This document shows positions 1-8,277 of a DNA stretch of 64,000 nucleotides, piece by piece. Location of the stretch: assembly GCF_036010505.1 (NCBI RefSeq), contig NZ_CP108569.1, positions 4,134,001 to 4,198,000 on the forward strand, written 5' to 3'. Source of the DNA: Streptomyces sp. NBC_01197. GTDB lineage: Bacteria; Actinomycetota; Actinomycetes; Streptomycetales; Streptomycetaceae. The position numbers were made by a program, and so were the translations under genes. The notes below the pieces were generated by a model. It was not told the origin of the DNA and made no database searches. It saw only the letters and a program-made list of their open reading frames with translations. Numbering within the stretch: position 1 is the stretch's first letter; every line of letters starts with the position of its first letter.

Positions 1-70
1 GCGGACATTGCGCACCTTCTCTCCTTTTTCGGCGGCATCCCGTATCGCCCCAGCGTCGCATTGCCGGGAT

Positions 71-101
71 TTGAGCGAGGCCCGAGTGGCGAAAGTATCG
101 T
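71..101 (+). promoter_or_regulatory. Putative SARP-type box and -10 ahead of the left operon
   Basis: Two heptamers, TTGAGCG (71-77) and CCGAGTG (82-88), start 11 bp apart. A TATCGT hexamer (96-101) follows 7 bp later. This is close to the known SARP promoter layout, in which direct heptamers one helical turn apart end about 8 bp before the -10. The heptamers are degenerate, so a chance match is possible. The rest of 1-137 shows no gene. Confidence 0.4.
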
Positions 102-137
102 CGTGGGTGAGCCGCATAAAAATGGAGGTTGGGTGCT

Positions 138-792
138 GTGAGTGGTATTCCGCGGGGCGGGTCGGTGGAGGACGCGTTCGCCGAGGTGGCGGAGGCGTTC
201 GAGGCGAACTTCGCGTCGGGCGCGGAGGTGGGGGCCGGTGTGTGCGTCTACCACCGCGGCCGGCCGGTGGTGAACCTCTGGGGCGGCACCGCGAGCAAGA
301 ACGACGACGACCCGTGGCGGCCCGGGACGCTCGGGTTGCTCGCTTCGCCCACCAAGGCGCTGGTCGCGGTGTCGGCGCTGCTGCTGGTGGAGCGGGGGCT
401 CCTGGAGCTGGACACGCCGATCGCCGCGTACTGGCCCGAGTTCGCCGCGGGCGGCAAGGAGAACATCACGCTGCGGATGGTGCTCAGCCACCGTTCGGGA
501 GTGGTGTGCCTGGACCACGCCCCGATCACGCATGAGGCCATGCGCGCCCACACCCCGATCGCCGAGGCACTCGCCGCGGCGCGCCCGGAGTGGGAGCCCG
601 GCACCGCACACGGCTATCACGGCATCACCTTTGGGTACCTGGTGAGCGAACTGGTGCGGCGGAGGACCGGGCTGACCGTCGGCCGGTTCTTCGCGCGGGA
701 GATCGCCGGGCCGCTCGGACTCGACTGCTACATCGGCCTGCCCGACCAGGACGCCGTCCATGTCGCCACCATGTTCCAGTCCAAGGCCGAGG
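138..792 (+). repeat. 655-bp near-identical segment, copy A (inverted partner at 33997-34651)
   Basis: By eye, 138-792 aligns without gaps to the reverse complement of 33997-34651, with only scattered mismatches and about seven amino-acid changes in 218. Similarity ends sharply after the shared residues MFQSKAE. The two copies are in opposite orientation about 33 kb apart. A recent duplication or gene conversion limited to the 5' part of the gene would explain this. Confidence 0.9.
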
Positions 793-1340
793 CCCTGTTC
801 GCAGGCGATGACCTTGACCTGGCCTCGTTCATCGACTCCACCTCGCTGACCTACCGTTCGATGATGGGCAGCCTGGCGCTGGGCGGCCGTGCGGTCGCAC
901 TGGAGGCGGAGGATCCGTCCTACGGGGGGCAAGCCAGTGCGCCTTCGCTCGCCCGCTTCATGGCCGCGCTGATCGGCGAGGTCGACGGCATCCGGCTCCT
1001 CGGCCCCGCCACCCTGGCGGAAATGACACGGCCTCATTCCGAAGGCCATTGCCTGGTGACGCTGACGCAGTGCAACTGGGGCCTCGGATTCCAGGTGCCC
1101 GATCATGCGGTGTTCCCAGCCTCGGCCGGCCTCGACACCGCTTTCGGTCTCAGCGCGGCGACCGGCTCGTACATCTTCGCCGACCCCGAGTACGACCTCG
1201 CGTTCGGCTACATGCAAAATGCCGGCTCGCCGGTGATGGGAAGTCTGGACGATCGTCCCCGACGACTCATCGAGGCCGTCTACCGCAGTGTCGGAAAGGC
1301 CGGCCATCGGGAGGACCGGCCCGTCGCATTCAGTGAATAG
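138..1340 (+). CDS. Serine hydrolase of the class C beta-lactamase/esterase fold, copy A
   Basis: Cytosolic serine hydrolase of 400 aa with no signal peptide. The S-x-x-K nucleophile motif is SPTK at residues 70-73, and a Tyr-containing second motif lies near residue 160 (GYHGITFGY). Members of this fold include esterases, D-aminopeptidases and LovD-type acyltransferases that acylate polyketides. GTG at 138 is preferred because GGAGG lies 9 nt upstream; TTG at 129 abuts the same site. The first 218 residues are almost identical to a second copy at 33467-34669, after which the two diverge abruptly. Being duplicated within the cluster, it may hydrolyse or transfer an acyl group in the pathway; that role is inference. 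It probably opens the left operon. Confidence 0.85.
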   Translation: MSGIPRGGSVEDAFAEVAEAFEANFASGAEVGAGVCVYHRGRPVVNLWGGTASKNDDDPWRPGTLGLLASPTKALVAVSALLLVERGLLELDTPIAAYWPEFAAGGKENITLRMVLSHRSGVVCLDHAPITHEAMRAHTPIAEALAAARPEWEPGTAHGYHGITFGYLVSELVRRRTGLTVGRFFAREIAGPLGLDCYIGLPDQDAVHVATMFQSKAEALFAGDDLDLASFIDSTSLTYRSMMGSLALGGRAVALEAEDPSYGGQASAPSLARFMAALIGEVDGIRLLGPATLAEMTRPHSEGHCLVTLTQCNWGLGFQVPDHAVFPASAGLDTAFGLSAATGSYIFADPEYDLAFGYMQNAGSPVMGSLDDRPRRLIEAVYRSVGKAGHREDRPVAFSE

Positions 1341-1387
1341 CCGTTCCTGATCTTCTTCCAGCCGCTGCAGATGAAGGGAACAAAGAA

Positions 1388-2245
1388 GTGTCCTTGGATA
1401 TCCGCAAATTAGGTGGCCGTATCGGTGCCGAGGTGATCGGCGTGGATCTGAGCAGGGAGCTGCCCGATCCGGTCTTCGCCCAGGTCCGTCAGGGACTTCT
1501 TGAGCACAAGGTGCTCTTCTTCCGGGACCAGGAGATCACTGACGAGGAGCAATTGGCCTTCGCCGGCCGTTTCGGCCCGCTGACGCAGAAGCACCCGATG
1601 ATGCGCACCGCCGATGGGAATCCCCAGGTGATCCCGGTCGACGGTGAGGACCAGCGCGCGGACCACTGGCACACCGACATCAGCTTCACACCGACTCCGT
1701 CAATGGGGACGACGCTGCGCAGTGTCGTCCTGCCGCCCTACGGCGGCGACACGATGGTCGCCAACGGTGAGGCCGCCTACCGGCAACTCCCGCCGGAGCT
1801 GCGGGAGATCGCGGACAGACTCTGGGCCGTCCACACCAACCACGCCGAGCAGCCGAGGCTCCGCACCGCTCGCGGTGAGGCGACACGCAAGGCGTTCCTC
1901 GCCAAGCGGTTCGAGACCGCGCATCCCGTGGTGCGGGTGCATCCGGAGTCCGGCGAACCGTCTCTGTTCCTCGGCGGTTTCGCCCAGCGCCTGGTCGGCC
2001 TGACCTTGCGCGAGTCCCGCCCGATCATCGACGTACTCCAGTCCTATGTGCACCGGCCGGAGAACGTGGCGCGGTGGACCTGGCGGCCGGGCGACGTACT
2101 GATCTTCGACAACCGCAACACACAGCACTTCGCGGTCAACGACTACGACAGCCACAAGCGGGTGCTGAACCGGGTCTCGATCACCGGTGACGTGCCGGTG
2201 GGCCTCGACGGCAAGAGCAGCTACGTGATCGAGGAGGGCCAGTGA
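1388..2245 (+). CDS. TauD/TfdA-family Fe(II)/2-oxoglutarate dioxygenase
   Basis: Non-haem iron oxygenase of 285 aa, about the usual length for TauD relatives. The facial triad is visible as H95-x-D97 in DHWHTDISF and H247 in DNRNTQHFAV, with downstream Arg residues for 2-oxoglutarate binding. It should hydroxylate, epoxidise or desaturate a small carboxylate or amino-acid substrate while decarboxylating 2-oxoglutarate. The GTG start at 1388 follows AAGGGA by about 8 nt. It contains a rare TTA leucine codon at 1409-1411, so translation probably depends on bldA tRNA and on developmental stage. The next gene begins inside its stop codon (GTGA), which indicates coupled translation. The true substrate cannot be read from sequence. 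Confidence 0.88.
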   Translation: MSLDIRKLGGRIGAEVIGVDLSRELPDPVFAQVRQGLLEHKVLFFRDQEITDEEQLAFAGRFGPLTQKHPMMRTADGNPQVIPVDGEDQRADHWHTDISFTPTPSMGTTLRSVVLPPYGGDTMVANGEAAYRQLPPELREIADRLWAVHTNHAEQPRLRTARGEATRKAFLAKRFETAHPVVRVHPESGEPSLFLGGFAQRLVGLTLRESRPIIDVLQSYVHRPENVARWTWRPGDVLIFDNRNTQHFAVNDYDSHKRVLNRVSITGDVPVGLDGKSSYVIEEGQ

Positions 2246-3063
2246 GCTCCGGACGGCGCGATCCGGGAGCCTTCGCAGCCCGGCTGCGGAGCCGGGAGAG
2301 GCTCGTCGGCTACTGGATCGCATGCGACAACCCGGTCGGGACCGAGCGCATCGCGGGCGTCGGCTACGACTACATCGGCGTCGACGGCCAGCACGGTGTC
2401 CTTCACCAGCAGGGCTGGCAGTCCGCGATGCTCGCCGTGGACGCCATGGGGTCTTCGGCGGGAATCATCCGTGTCCCGTCGGTCGACCCGATCGCCATCG
2501 GGGCGGCCCTGGACTCGGGGGCGCGCGCGGTGATCGTCCCCATGGTCGAGACGGCCGAGGAGGCGGCGGTCGCCGCCCGCGCCTGCCGGCACTGGCCCGT
2601 GGGCACTCGCAGCCTGGGGGGACCGGTGCGCGCGGAGCTCCGGCTCGGCGCCGTTCCAGGAGAGCTGGACGACGCGGTGGCCTGCATCGCGATGATCGAG
2701 ACCGCCGGCGCGATGGACAATCTGGTGTCGATCTGCGCCACCCCGCACCTGGACGCGGTGTACGTCGGTCCGGCGGACCTGTCCGTCGCGCTCGGGGCCG
2801 CGTACTTCGGCGACCCGGCGGTTCAGGACCGCCTGGAACAGGCGCTGAAGGACGTCACCGGAGCCGCGGCCGAGGCGGGCATCGCATGCGGGATCCACTG
2901 TCTGGACGGCTCCACGGCCGCCCGACGGCTGACCGAGGGGTTCACCTTCGCCACGGTGTCGAGCGACATCACTCATCTGCAAGAGGCGGCGGCCTCCCAT
3001 CTGGCCGCCGCGCTCGGTACGCGAGCAGCCGCTCGCGTCACGGAAACGGATCGTAAACCGTGA
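2242..3063 (+). CDS. HpcH/HpaI-type class II aldolase
   Basis: Protein of 273 aa from the HpcH/HpaI aldolase (malate synthase-like TIM barrel) family, which makes or breaks C-C bonds between pyruvate-type enolates and aldehydes using a divalent metal. Family signatures are YIGVDGQHG near residue 45, RVPSVDP near 80, the stretch DSGARAVIVPMVETAEEA, and GPADLSVALG near 180. The Glu usual in the first motif is Gln here. The GTG start overlaps the stop of the dioxygenase gene, and its own stop overlaps the next ATG. It may supply or trim a keto-acid building block for the left pathway; substrate unknown. Confidence 0.85.
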   Translation: MSSGRRDPGAFAARLRSRERLVGYWIACDNPVGTERIAGVGYDYIGVDGQHGVLHQQGWQSAMLAVDAMGSSAGIIRVPSVDPIAIGAALDSGARAVIVPMVETAEEAAVAARACRHWPVGTRSLGGPVRAELRLGAVPGELDDAVACIAMIETAGAMDNLVSICATPHLDAVYVGPADLSVALGAAYFGDPAVQDRLEQALKDVTGAAAEAGIACGIHCLDGSTAARRLTEGFTFATVSSDITHLQEAAASHLAAALGTRAAARVTETDRKP

Positions 3064-3995
3064 TGACGGGGGCTGTTCCGCGGCCGGTCCGCTCCCTGGA
3101 GGAGCTGGTGGGCCACACTCCGACGATGGAGGTGCGGCTGCCCGGAGTCCCCGACGGGGTGCGGCTGCTGGCCAAGCTGGAGATGTTCAATCCGCTGTTC
3201 AACGTGAAGGACCGGGCGGTCCTCTACATGCTGCGGGAGGCGGAGCGGACCGGTCTGCTGCCCGCACGGGGCGGCACCGTGATCGAGTGCTCGTCGGGCA
3301 GCACCGGCATCTCGCTGGCGGCCGTGTGCGCCGTGCGCGGTCATCGGTGCATCATCGTCATGCCGGACAACGCGACCGCGGAACGGCGCCAGATCCTGCG
3401 CGAATTCGGCGCGGAGACCGTACTGGTGCCGCACGCGGAAGGGCTGCTGCCCGCCTGGAAGTTCGCTGAGGAGATGCAGAGGGAGATCCCCGGCTCCTGG
3501 CTGCCCCACCAGGACCGTAATCCGGCCAACGTGCGTGCGCACTACGAGACGACCGGGCCGGAGATCTGGGAGGCGTGCGCCGGGCGGGCGGATGTCTTCG
3601 TGTGCGGGGTGGGGACCGGCGGAACGCTGACCGGGGTGGCCCGCTACCTCAAGGAGCGTGGGGAGGTGCACGTGGTCGCCGTCGAACCCGAACGTTCGGC
3701 GGTCCTGTCCGGCGGGGGAGCGGGTCCGCACGGGATTCCCGGTATCGGGGCGGGCTACGTGTCGGACATCACCGATCGCGGTGTCATCGACGAGGTCATC
3801 ACCGTGCCGGACAAGGCGGCGGCGACCGTACGACGGGAGATCACCCTGGCCACCGGCCTGCTCACCGGTGTGTCCTCCGGCGCTGTGGCGCACGTCTGCC
3901 GTGTGCTGAGCCGGCGTGAGCGCTGGGCGGGGGCGACGATCGTGACCGTCTTCCCCGATACCGGGGAGCGCTATCTGTCCATGGCTTCGGAGTAG
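3063..3995 (+). CDS. Cysteine-synthase-like PLP enzyme with an altered substrate loop
   Basis: Fold-type II PLP enzyme of 310 aa, resembling O-acetylserine sulfhydrylase and beta-substituted alanine synthases. The Schiff-base lysine is K49 in FNVKDRA, and the PLP phosphate loop is GVGTGGT. The substrate-binding loop reads SSGSTG, whereas CysK enzymes and the paralogue at 12590-13573 have TSGNTG. The Asn-to-Ser change argues for a beta-replacement with a different acceptor or donor, not plain cysteine synthesis. ATG at 3063 forms a TGATG overlap with the aldolase stop; GTG at 3060 is an alternative. It ends the first transcriptional segment of the left block. Confidence 0.85.
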   Translation: MTGAVPRPVRSLEELVGHTPTMEVRLPGVPDGVRLLAKLEMFNPLFNVKDRAVLYMLREAERTGLLPARGGTVIECSSGSTGISLAAVCAVRGHRCIIVMPDNATAERRQILREFGAETVLVPHAEGLLPAWKFAEEMQREIPGSWLPHQDRNPANVRAHYETTGPEIWEACAGRADVFVCGVGTGGTLTGVARYLKERGEVHVVAVEPERSAVLSGGGAGPHGIPGIGAGYVSDITDRGVIDEVITVPDKAAATVRREITLATGLLTGVSSGAVAHVCRVLSRRERWAGATIVTVFPDTGERYLSMASE

Positions 3996-4322
3996 TGCCG
4001 CGACAGGTGAGTCCGCCCCGCCGCGGCGCTGGGCCGTGTCCGCGAAGTCGCGCCGGGCTCGCGACCTCGCGGACGCGGCCCGGAGCCTGTCTCAGGGCGT
4101 GGCCGGTCCTCGGGTCTCCGTGCGCGCAGGGGAGCGGGCGGGGGGAGCGGGATCGTTTGTCGTCCCCAACCGGCCCATTGGCACTGAGAGTTCATTGGGC
4201 CTTTCGTGCCTCTGTCACTGGATCGACGACCTGATTCGCACAGCTCAATGAGCACAACCTGACGGTCCTTGGCTGACCGGACCGCCATATCCGCACCGCG
4301 GTCCTGGGGGAGGAAAAAGAAG
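3996..4322. other. Intergenic region with inverted repeat, no gene
   Basis: About 330 bp without a convincing gene. GGCCCA (4172-4177) and TGGGCC (4196-4201) form an inverted repeat with an 18-nt spacer, followed by TTTCG. It could be a weak terminator for the upstream genes or an operator for asnB. A purine-rich GGGGGAGGA near 4306-4314 is the ribosome binding site of asnB. Confidence 0.5.
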
Positions 4323-6125
4323 ATGTGCCGTATCTACGGCTATTTCAATGCCAGTGCGTCACCGAGCGAGATGAAGACGGTCAGCGCACTGCAACGGCAC
4401 GGAGGGCCGGACCACACGGGAATGTCCCGGGCCCCCGGCTGGGGCCTGGGCAGCAACAGACTCGCCGTGATCGACCTCGACGGCGGCATCCAGCCATACG
4501 AGATCGACGGGCGGATCTCGGTCGTGTTCAACGGCGAGATCTACAACCACGACGCTCTGCGGGACCAGCTGAGGCAGCGCGGCCACACCTTCGCCGACCG
4601 CTGCGACGGCGCGATCATTCCGGCCCTGTACGAGGAGTACGGGGAAAGGTTCACCGACCACCTCGACGGCATGTACGCCATCGCCGTGCTGGACCTGCGC
4701 GAGCGGCCGGAACTGCTCCTGGCCACCGACCACATGGGGATGAAGCCGCTCTACTACCGATGGGACCCGGCTGACAGGTCGCTGCGCTTCTCGTCCGAGA
4801 TCCCGGCATTGCTGGCCTTCGAGGGGCTCGGCAGGACGATCTGGGAACCGGGGCTCGACGCGTACCTCGCGAGCAAGACGCCGTTCGGCGAGCGCACCAT
4901 GTTCGAGGAGATCAGGGTCCTGCCGGCAGCCACCACGCTGCGGTGCAAGCTGGGCGGGGCACCCGATGTGGTGCGCCGTGCGCCCGCTCCCGCGCCGGTT
5001 CCCGCCGACGTGGACAAGGCGGCCGAGCTGGTGCGCGAGACTCTGCGCACGGAGGTCGGACGCCTCCTGGTCGCCGATGTCCCGGTCGCAGTGATCACCT
5101 CGGGCGGCCTCGACTCCAGTCTGGTGACCGCTCTGGCGGCCGAGCACGGGCCCGTGCACTCGTTCAACATCGCCTATCGGGGCACCTGGCCGTTCGAGGA
5201 GCGGCACTTCGCCCGGCAGGCCGCCGAGCATGCGGGCGCCGTCTACCACCAGGTCGAACTGGACCCGGCGACCCTGCCCGAACTGATCGAGGACGTGGTC
5301 TGGCACCTCGGCCAGCCCAACGCCGACCCGATCACCGTGAGCACCTACGCCCTGTTCGCCGCGGTGCGGGAGGCCGGATTCAAGGTCGCGCTCACCGGGG
5401 ACGCGGCGGATGAGGTGTTCGGCGGCTATGCGCGGATGCACGCGGCACACGAGGCCGCTCCGGCCGGCCCCGAGTGGTACGCGCGCTATCTCGACGCGCT
5501 GGCCGTCGTCCCCGCCGACCGGCGGCACTCGCTCTACACAGACGACTACCGGCTGCTCGTCGAGGGCGTACCTGCGATCCCCGCCGAGGCTCTCGGCCCG
5601 CTGCGCGGTGGCGAAGGCACGGTGCTCCAGCGCGTCACCGACTTCGAACTCGCCTACCGGCTGCCCGCCTACCACCTGCGCAGGGTGGACCACCTCAGCA
5701 TGGCGCACTCGGTCGAGTCGCGACTGCCCTTCTGCCAGCCCAGCGTCACCTCGCTGGGCCGGGGGCTGCCCGACCGGCTCAGGATCGGCGGCGGCAAGGT
5801 CAAGCGGACGCTCTACGGTGCGGCCGCCGGCCTGGTCCCCGACGCGGTGCACGAGCGAGTGAAGCAGCCGTTCACGCTTCCCGTCACGGCCATGATCGCT
5901 CCCGGGTCACCCCTGTGGGAGATGGCGCGGGACACTCTCGCGACGAGTCGGCTGCGCTCCGCCGGCCGGCTCGACCCGAACGCGGTCGACGCCCTCTTCG
6001 AGACACAGGCGCAGCGGCCCGACGACACCACCGCGCTGACCATCTGGGCGCTGATGACGCACGAGGTGTGGCGGGACCAGTTCCAGGGGACGACGAGACC
6101 GGTCGACGTCGGGGCCGCGGCATGA
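4323..6125 (+). CDS. asnB: Glutamine-dependent asparagine synthetase-type amidotransferase
   Basis: Class II (Ntn) amidotransferase of 600 aa. The start at 4323 is fixed by the family: processing exposes Cys2 (MCRIYGYF) as the glutaminase nucleophile, and a strong GGGGGAGGA lies upstream. The glutaminase domain (about 1-200) has RHGGPD and NGEIYNH. The synthetase domain has the ATP-pyrophosphatase loop SGGLDSS near residue 260. It converts a carboxylate to a carboxamide through an acyl-adenylate. In natural-product clusters such homologues make amides other than asparagine, for example the malonamate starter of tetracyclines (OxyD) or fumaramoyl groups. Its stop overlaps the following isomerase gene, so amidation and isomerisation are probably consecutive. 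Confidence 0.9.
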   Translation: MCRIYGYFNASASPSEMKTVSALQRHGGPDHTGMSRAPGWGLGSNRLAVIDLDGGIQPYEIDGRISVVFNGEIYNHDALRDQLRQRGHTFADRCDGAIIPALYEEYGERFTDHLDGMYAIAVLDLRERPELLLATDHMGMKPLYYRWDPADRSLRFSSEIPALLAFEGLGRTIWEPGLDAYLASKTPFGERTMFEEIRVLPAATTLRCKLGGAPDVVRRAPAPAPVPADVDKAAELVRETLRTEVGRLLVADVPVAVITSGGLDSSLVTALAAEHGPVHSFNIAYRGTWPFEERHFARQAAEHAGAVYHQVELDPATLPELIEDVVWHLGQPNADPITVSTYALFAAVREAGFKVALTGDAADEVFGGYARMHAAHEAAPAGPEWYARYLDALAVVPADRRHSLYTDDYRLLVEGVPAIPAEALGPLRGGEGTVLQRVTDFELAYRLPAYHLRRVDHLSMAHSVESRLPFCQPSVTSLGRGLPDRLRIGGGKVKRTLYGAAAGLVPDAVHERVKQPFTLPVTAMIAPGSPLWEMARDTLATSRLRSAGRLDPNAVDALFETQAQRPDDTTALTIWALMTHEVWRDQFQGTTRPVDVGAAA

Positions 6126-7132
6126 TCGCGCATCTCGCGTACGCGACAGGCAGCCCCTGCCCCACGCTCGTCCTCGCCGCCGACACGGTTCCGCAGACCG
6201 AGAGCGCCCTGCTGGAGCATCTGGCCGGCGTCCGGCGTCTCCTCGACGCGACCGGCAACGGGCATGTGCTCAAGATCGCGCTGGTGCGTCCTTCCCCGCA
6301 CCCCATGTACGACCTGGAGTACCGCTTCGTACAGGCGCTGCCGGGGGCGGCGGAGTCGTTCGACCTGCGAGGGTCGTGCGGGCACTCGATCCTGTCCTCG
6401 GCCGTCGTCGCCGAGCGGATGGGCATGCTGCCCCGGTTGTCCGTGGGCACCAGGGTGCGGGTGCATGTCCTCAACAACGGCGACAGCGTGGTGTGCGAGG
6501 TCGACGCCGTCGACCGCGACACGGCGCGGTTCACCGTGCATTCCGTGCCCACCAGGGTGATTCCGTTGACGGAACTGCTGATCACCGGCGAGCCGCGGAC
6601 CGCGGTGGCGGTCGACGGTGAGCTGCACCAAGTGTCGCTGGTGTCGTCCGGCAACGCGTACGCGTTCCTCGACGCGCGCACGGTGGGCGTCAAGGACCCC
6701 GACGCGCTGTTCGCCGGCGGTGATGCCCTCTTCGGGGTTCTCGCCCGGATCCGCGCTGCGGTGACGGACCAGCTGGGCTGGGCCGCGGGCGGGGCGTTCC
6801 CCAAAATCGCCGCCCTGCTGCCGGTGGAGGCGGGCCGGATCGCCGCGCGGGCGATCTCGGTGCCCTCGTGGCATCCGACCATCGCGCTGACCGGTGCGGT
6901 GTGTCTCGGCTCGGCCATCCGGGTCCCCGGCACCGTGCCCTGGCGGATAGCGCAGGAGCTGGGCTGCCCGGACGGCCTGGAGATCGTCACGCCCGGCGGC
7001 CGCACCGCGGTGACCACGGCCGTCCAGGACATCGACGGGGTGGCCTCGCTGTGCTGGGTCTCCGTCGAACGTAAACGGGTGACATTCCAGGGGGCGTTCC
7101 CGCTGGAGCCGTCGGCACCAACCACGTTGTGA
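6122..7132 (+). CDS. PrpF/DapF-fold cis-trans isomerase-like protein
   Basis: Protein of 336 aa, a little short for PrpF (about 390 aa). It shows the PrpF-like start with a CPTLVLAADTVP segment, the RGSCGHSILSSAV motif near residue 83, and the closing region CLGSAIRVPGTV. PrpF proteins isomerise 2-methylaconitate or aconitate double bonds by proton transfer in the DapF/proline-racemase fold. The ATG overlaps the stop of asnB (ATGA). A plausible role is cis-trans isomerisation or epimerisation of an unsaturated dicarboxylic acid or its amide; the substrate is inferred only from its neighbours. Confidence 0.75.
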   Translation: MIAHLAYATGSPCPTLVLAADTVPQTESALLEHLAGVRRLLDATGNGHVLKIALVRPSPHPMYDLEYRFVQALPGAAESFDLRGSCGHSILSSAVVAERMGMLPRLSVGTRVRVHVLNNGDSVVCEVDAVDRDTARFTVHSVPTRVIPLTELLITGEPRTAVAVDGELHQVSLVSSGNAYAFLDARTVGVKDPDALFAGGDALFGVLARIRAAVTDQLGWAAGGAFPKIAALLPVEAGRIAARAISVPSWHPTIALTGAVCLGSAIRVPGTVPWRIAQELGCPDGLEIVTPGGRTAVTTAVQDIDGVASLCWVSVERKRVTFQGAFPLEPSAPTTL

Positions 7133-7146
7133 GGAGTTCACCGGAA

Positions 7147-8277
7147 ATGCCTGGCACCGTCCACGACGTCCGAACCGACACCGATATCGACCCCGAACTG
7201 GCCGTGAGACTGCGGCAGTCGGCCGACCGGACCGCTCTCACCGGGCAACCGGACCACGAGACGCTGGCCGAGCTGCGTGCGTCGGGTCTGCTCGCCACCG
7301 CGGTCCCCCGTGAGTACGGCGGGGCGGGGGGTGACGCGACCGACGTCAACGGGGTCGTCGAGCGGCTCGCGCGGCTGAACCCGTCCCTGGCCATCATGGC
7401 TTTCCAGCACTTCGCGGTGAGCTCCCGGATCACCGAGTGGGGCTCGCCAGGACAGAAGCGGGAACTCCTGCCGCGGCTGGCGGACGGCACCTGCCTCGCC
7501 GCCTCCGCGTGGAGCGAGCAAGGCGCGGGCGCGGCGAAGCGCGACCTCAGCAGTACCGCCGTGCGCCGGCCCGACGGGAGCTGGGTGCTCGACGGGGCGA
7601 AGTCCTTCACCACCACCGCGTCGGTCGCCGATGTGTACCTCGTCCTGGTGCGCACGGGGGACCGGCCCGTGGATACGGGCAGCGGCTACGGGGCGGCCGG
7701 ACAGACCTTCTTCCTCATCGAGGCGGGCCACCCGGGGCTGTTCCCCGATCTGAGCCTCGATCTCGTCGGCATGAGGGGGTCGGCGACCGGGTTCGTCTCG
7801 ATGCGCGAGTGCGTCGTCGCCGACACGGACCGGCTGGGCCCCGAGGGCCGGGCGGCGCAGATCATCGCGGGGGTACGGGAGTCGGGGGCCTCGCTGGGCG
7901 CGGTCGCCGTGGGGGCCGCCCAGGCGGCGTTCGAGCTGCTGGTCGAACACCTGCGACAGCGGGGCCAGTTGGCGTCGCCGGTCGTCAGGGACCGGCTCGT
8001 GTCCATGGCGACAAGGGTCGAGTCGGCGCGGGCGGTGGTCGAGAGGGCGGGCGCCCGGTCGTCGGCCGACCCCGGAACGACCACGCTGCACAGCAAGTTG
8101 CACGCCTCCGCGGTGGCCGAGGAGATCTGTCTTGAGGCGGCCGGGATGCTCGGCTCGGCCGGATACACGGCCGCCTCGGGTATCAACCGGCTGCTCTCCG
8201 ATGTCCGGGCCGTGGCCCTGATGGGGCCGACCAACGCCCTCTGCAGAGAACTGGTGGCTTCGACATGGCCGAACTGA
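7147..8277 (+). CDS. Acyl-CoA dehydrogenase-family flavoprotein
   Basis: FAD-dependent dehydrogenase of 376 aa with the three-part acyl-CoA dehydrogenase layout: an N-terminal helical domain with REYGGAGG near residue 60, a middle beta domain with WVLDGAKSFTTTAS, and a C-terminal helical domain with the LHSKLHASAVAEEICLEAA segment and GSAGYTA. It should desaturate an acyl or amide substrate alpha,beta, or act as a flavin monooxygenase as some members do. GAGGAG lies 10 nt before the ATG at 7147; GTG at 7129 overlapping the previous stop is an alternative. The 3' end overlaps the amidohydrolase gene by 13 nt. Confidence 0.83.
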   Translation: MPGTVHDVRTDTDIDPELAVRLRQSADRTALTGQPDHETLAELRASGLLATAVPREYGGAGGDATDVNGVVERLARLNPSLAIMAFQHFAVSSRITEWGSPGQKRELLPRLADGTCLAASAWSEQGAGAAKRDLSSTAVRRPDGSWVLDGAKSFTTTASVADVYLVLVRTGDRPVDTGSGYGAAGQTFFLIEAGHPGLFPDLSLDLVGMRGSATGFVSMRECVVADTDRLGPEGRAAQIIAGVRESGASLGAVAVGAAQAAFELLVEHLRQRGQLASPVVRDRLVSMATRVESARAVVERAGARSSADPGTTTLHSKLHASAVAEEICLEAAGMLGSAGYTAASGINRLLSDVRAVALMGPTNALCRELVASTWPN

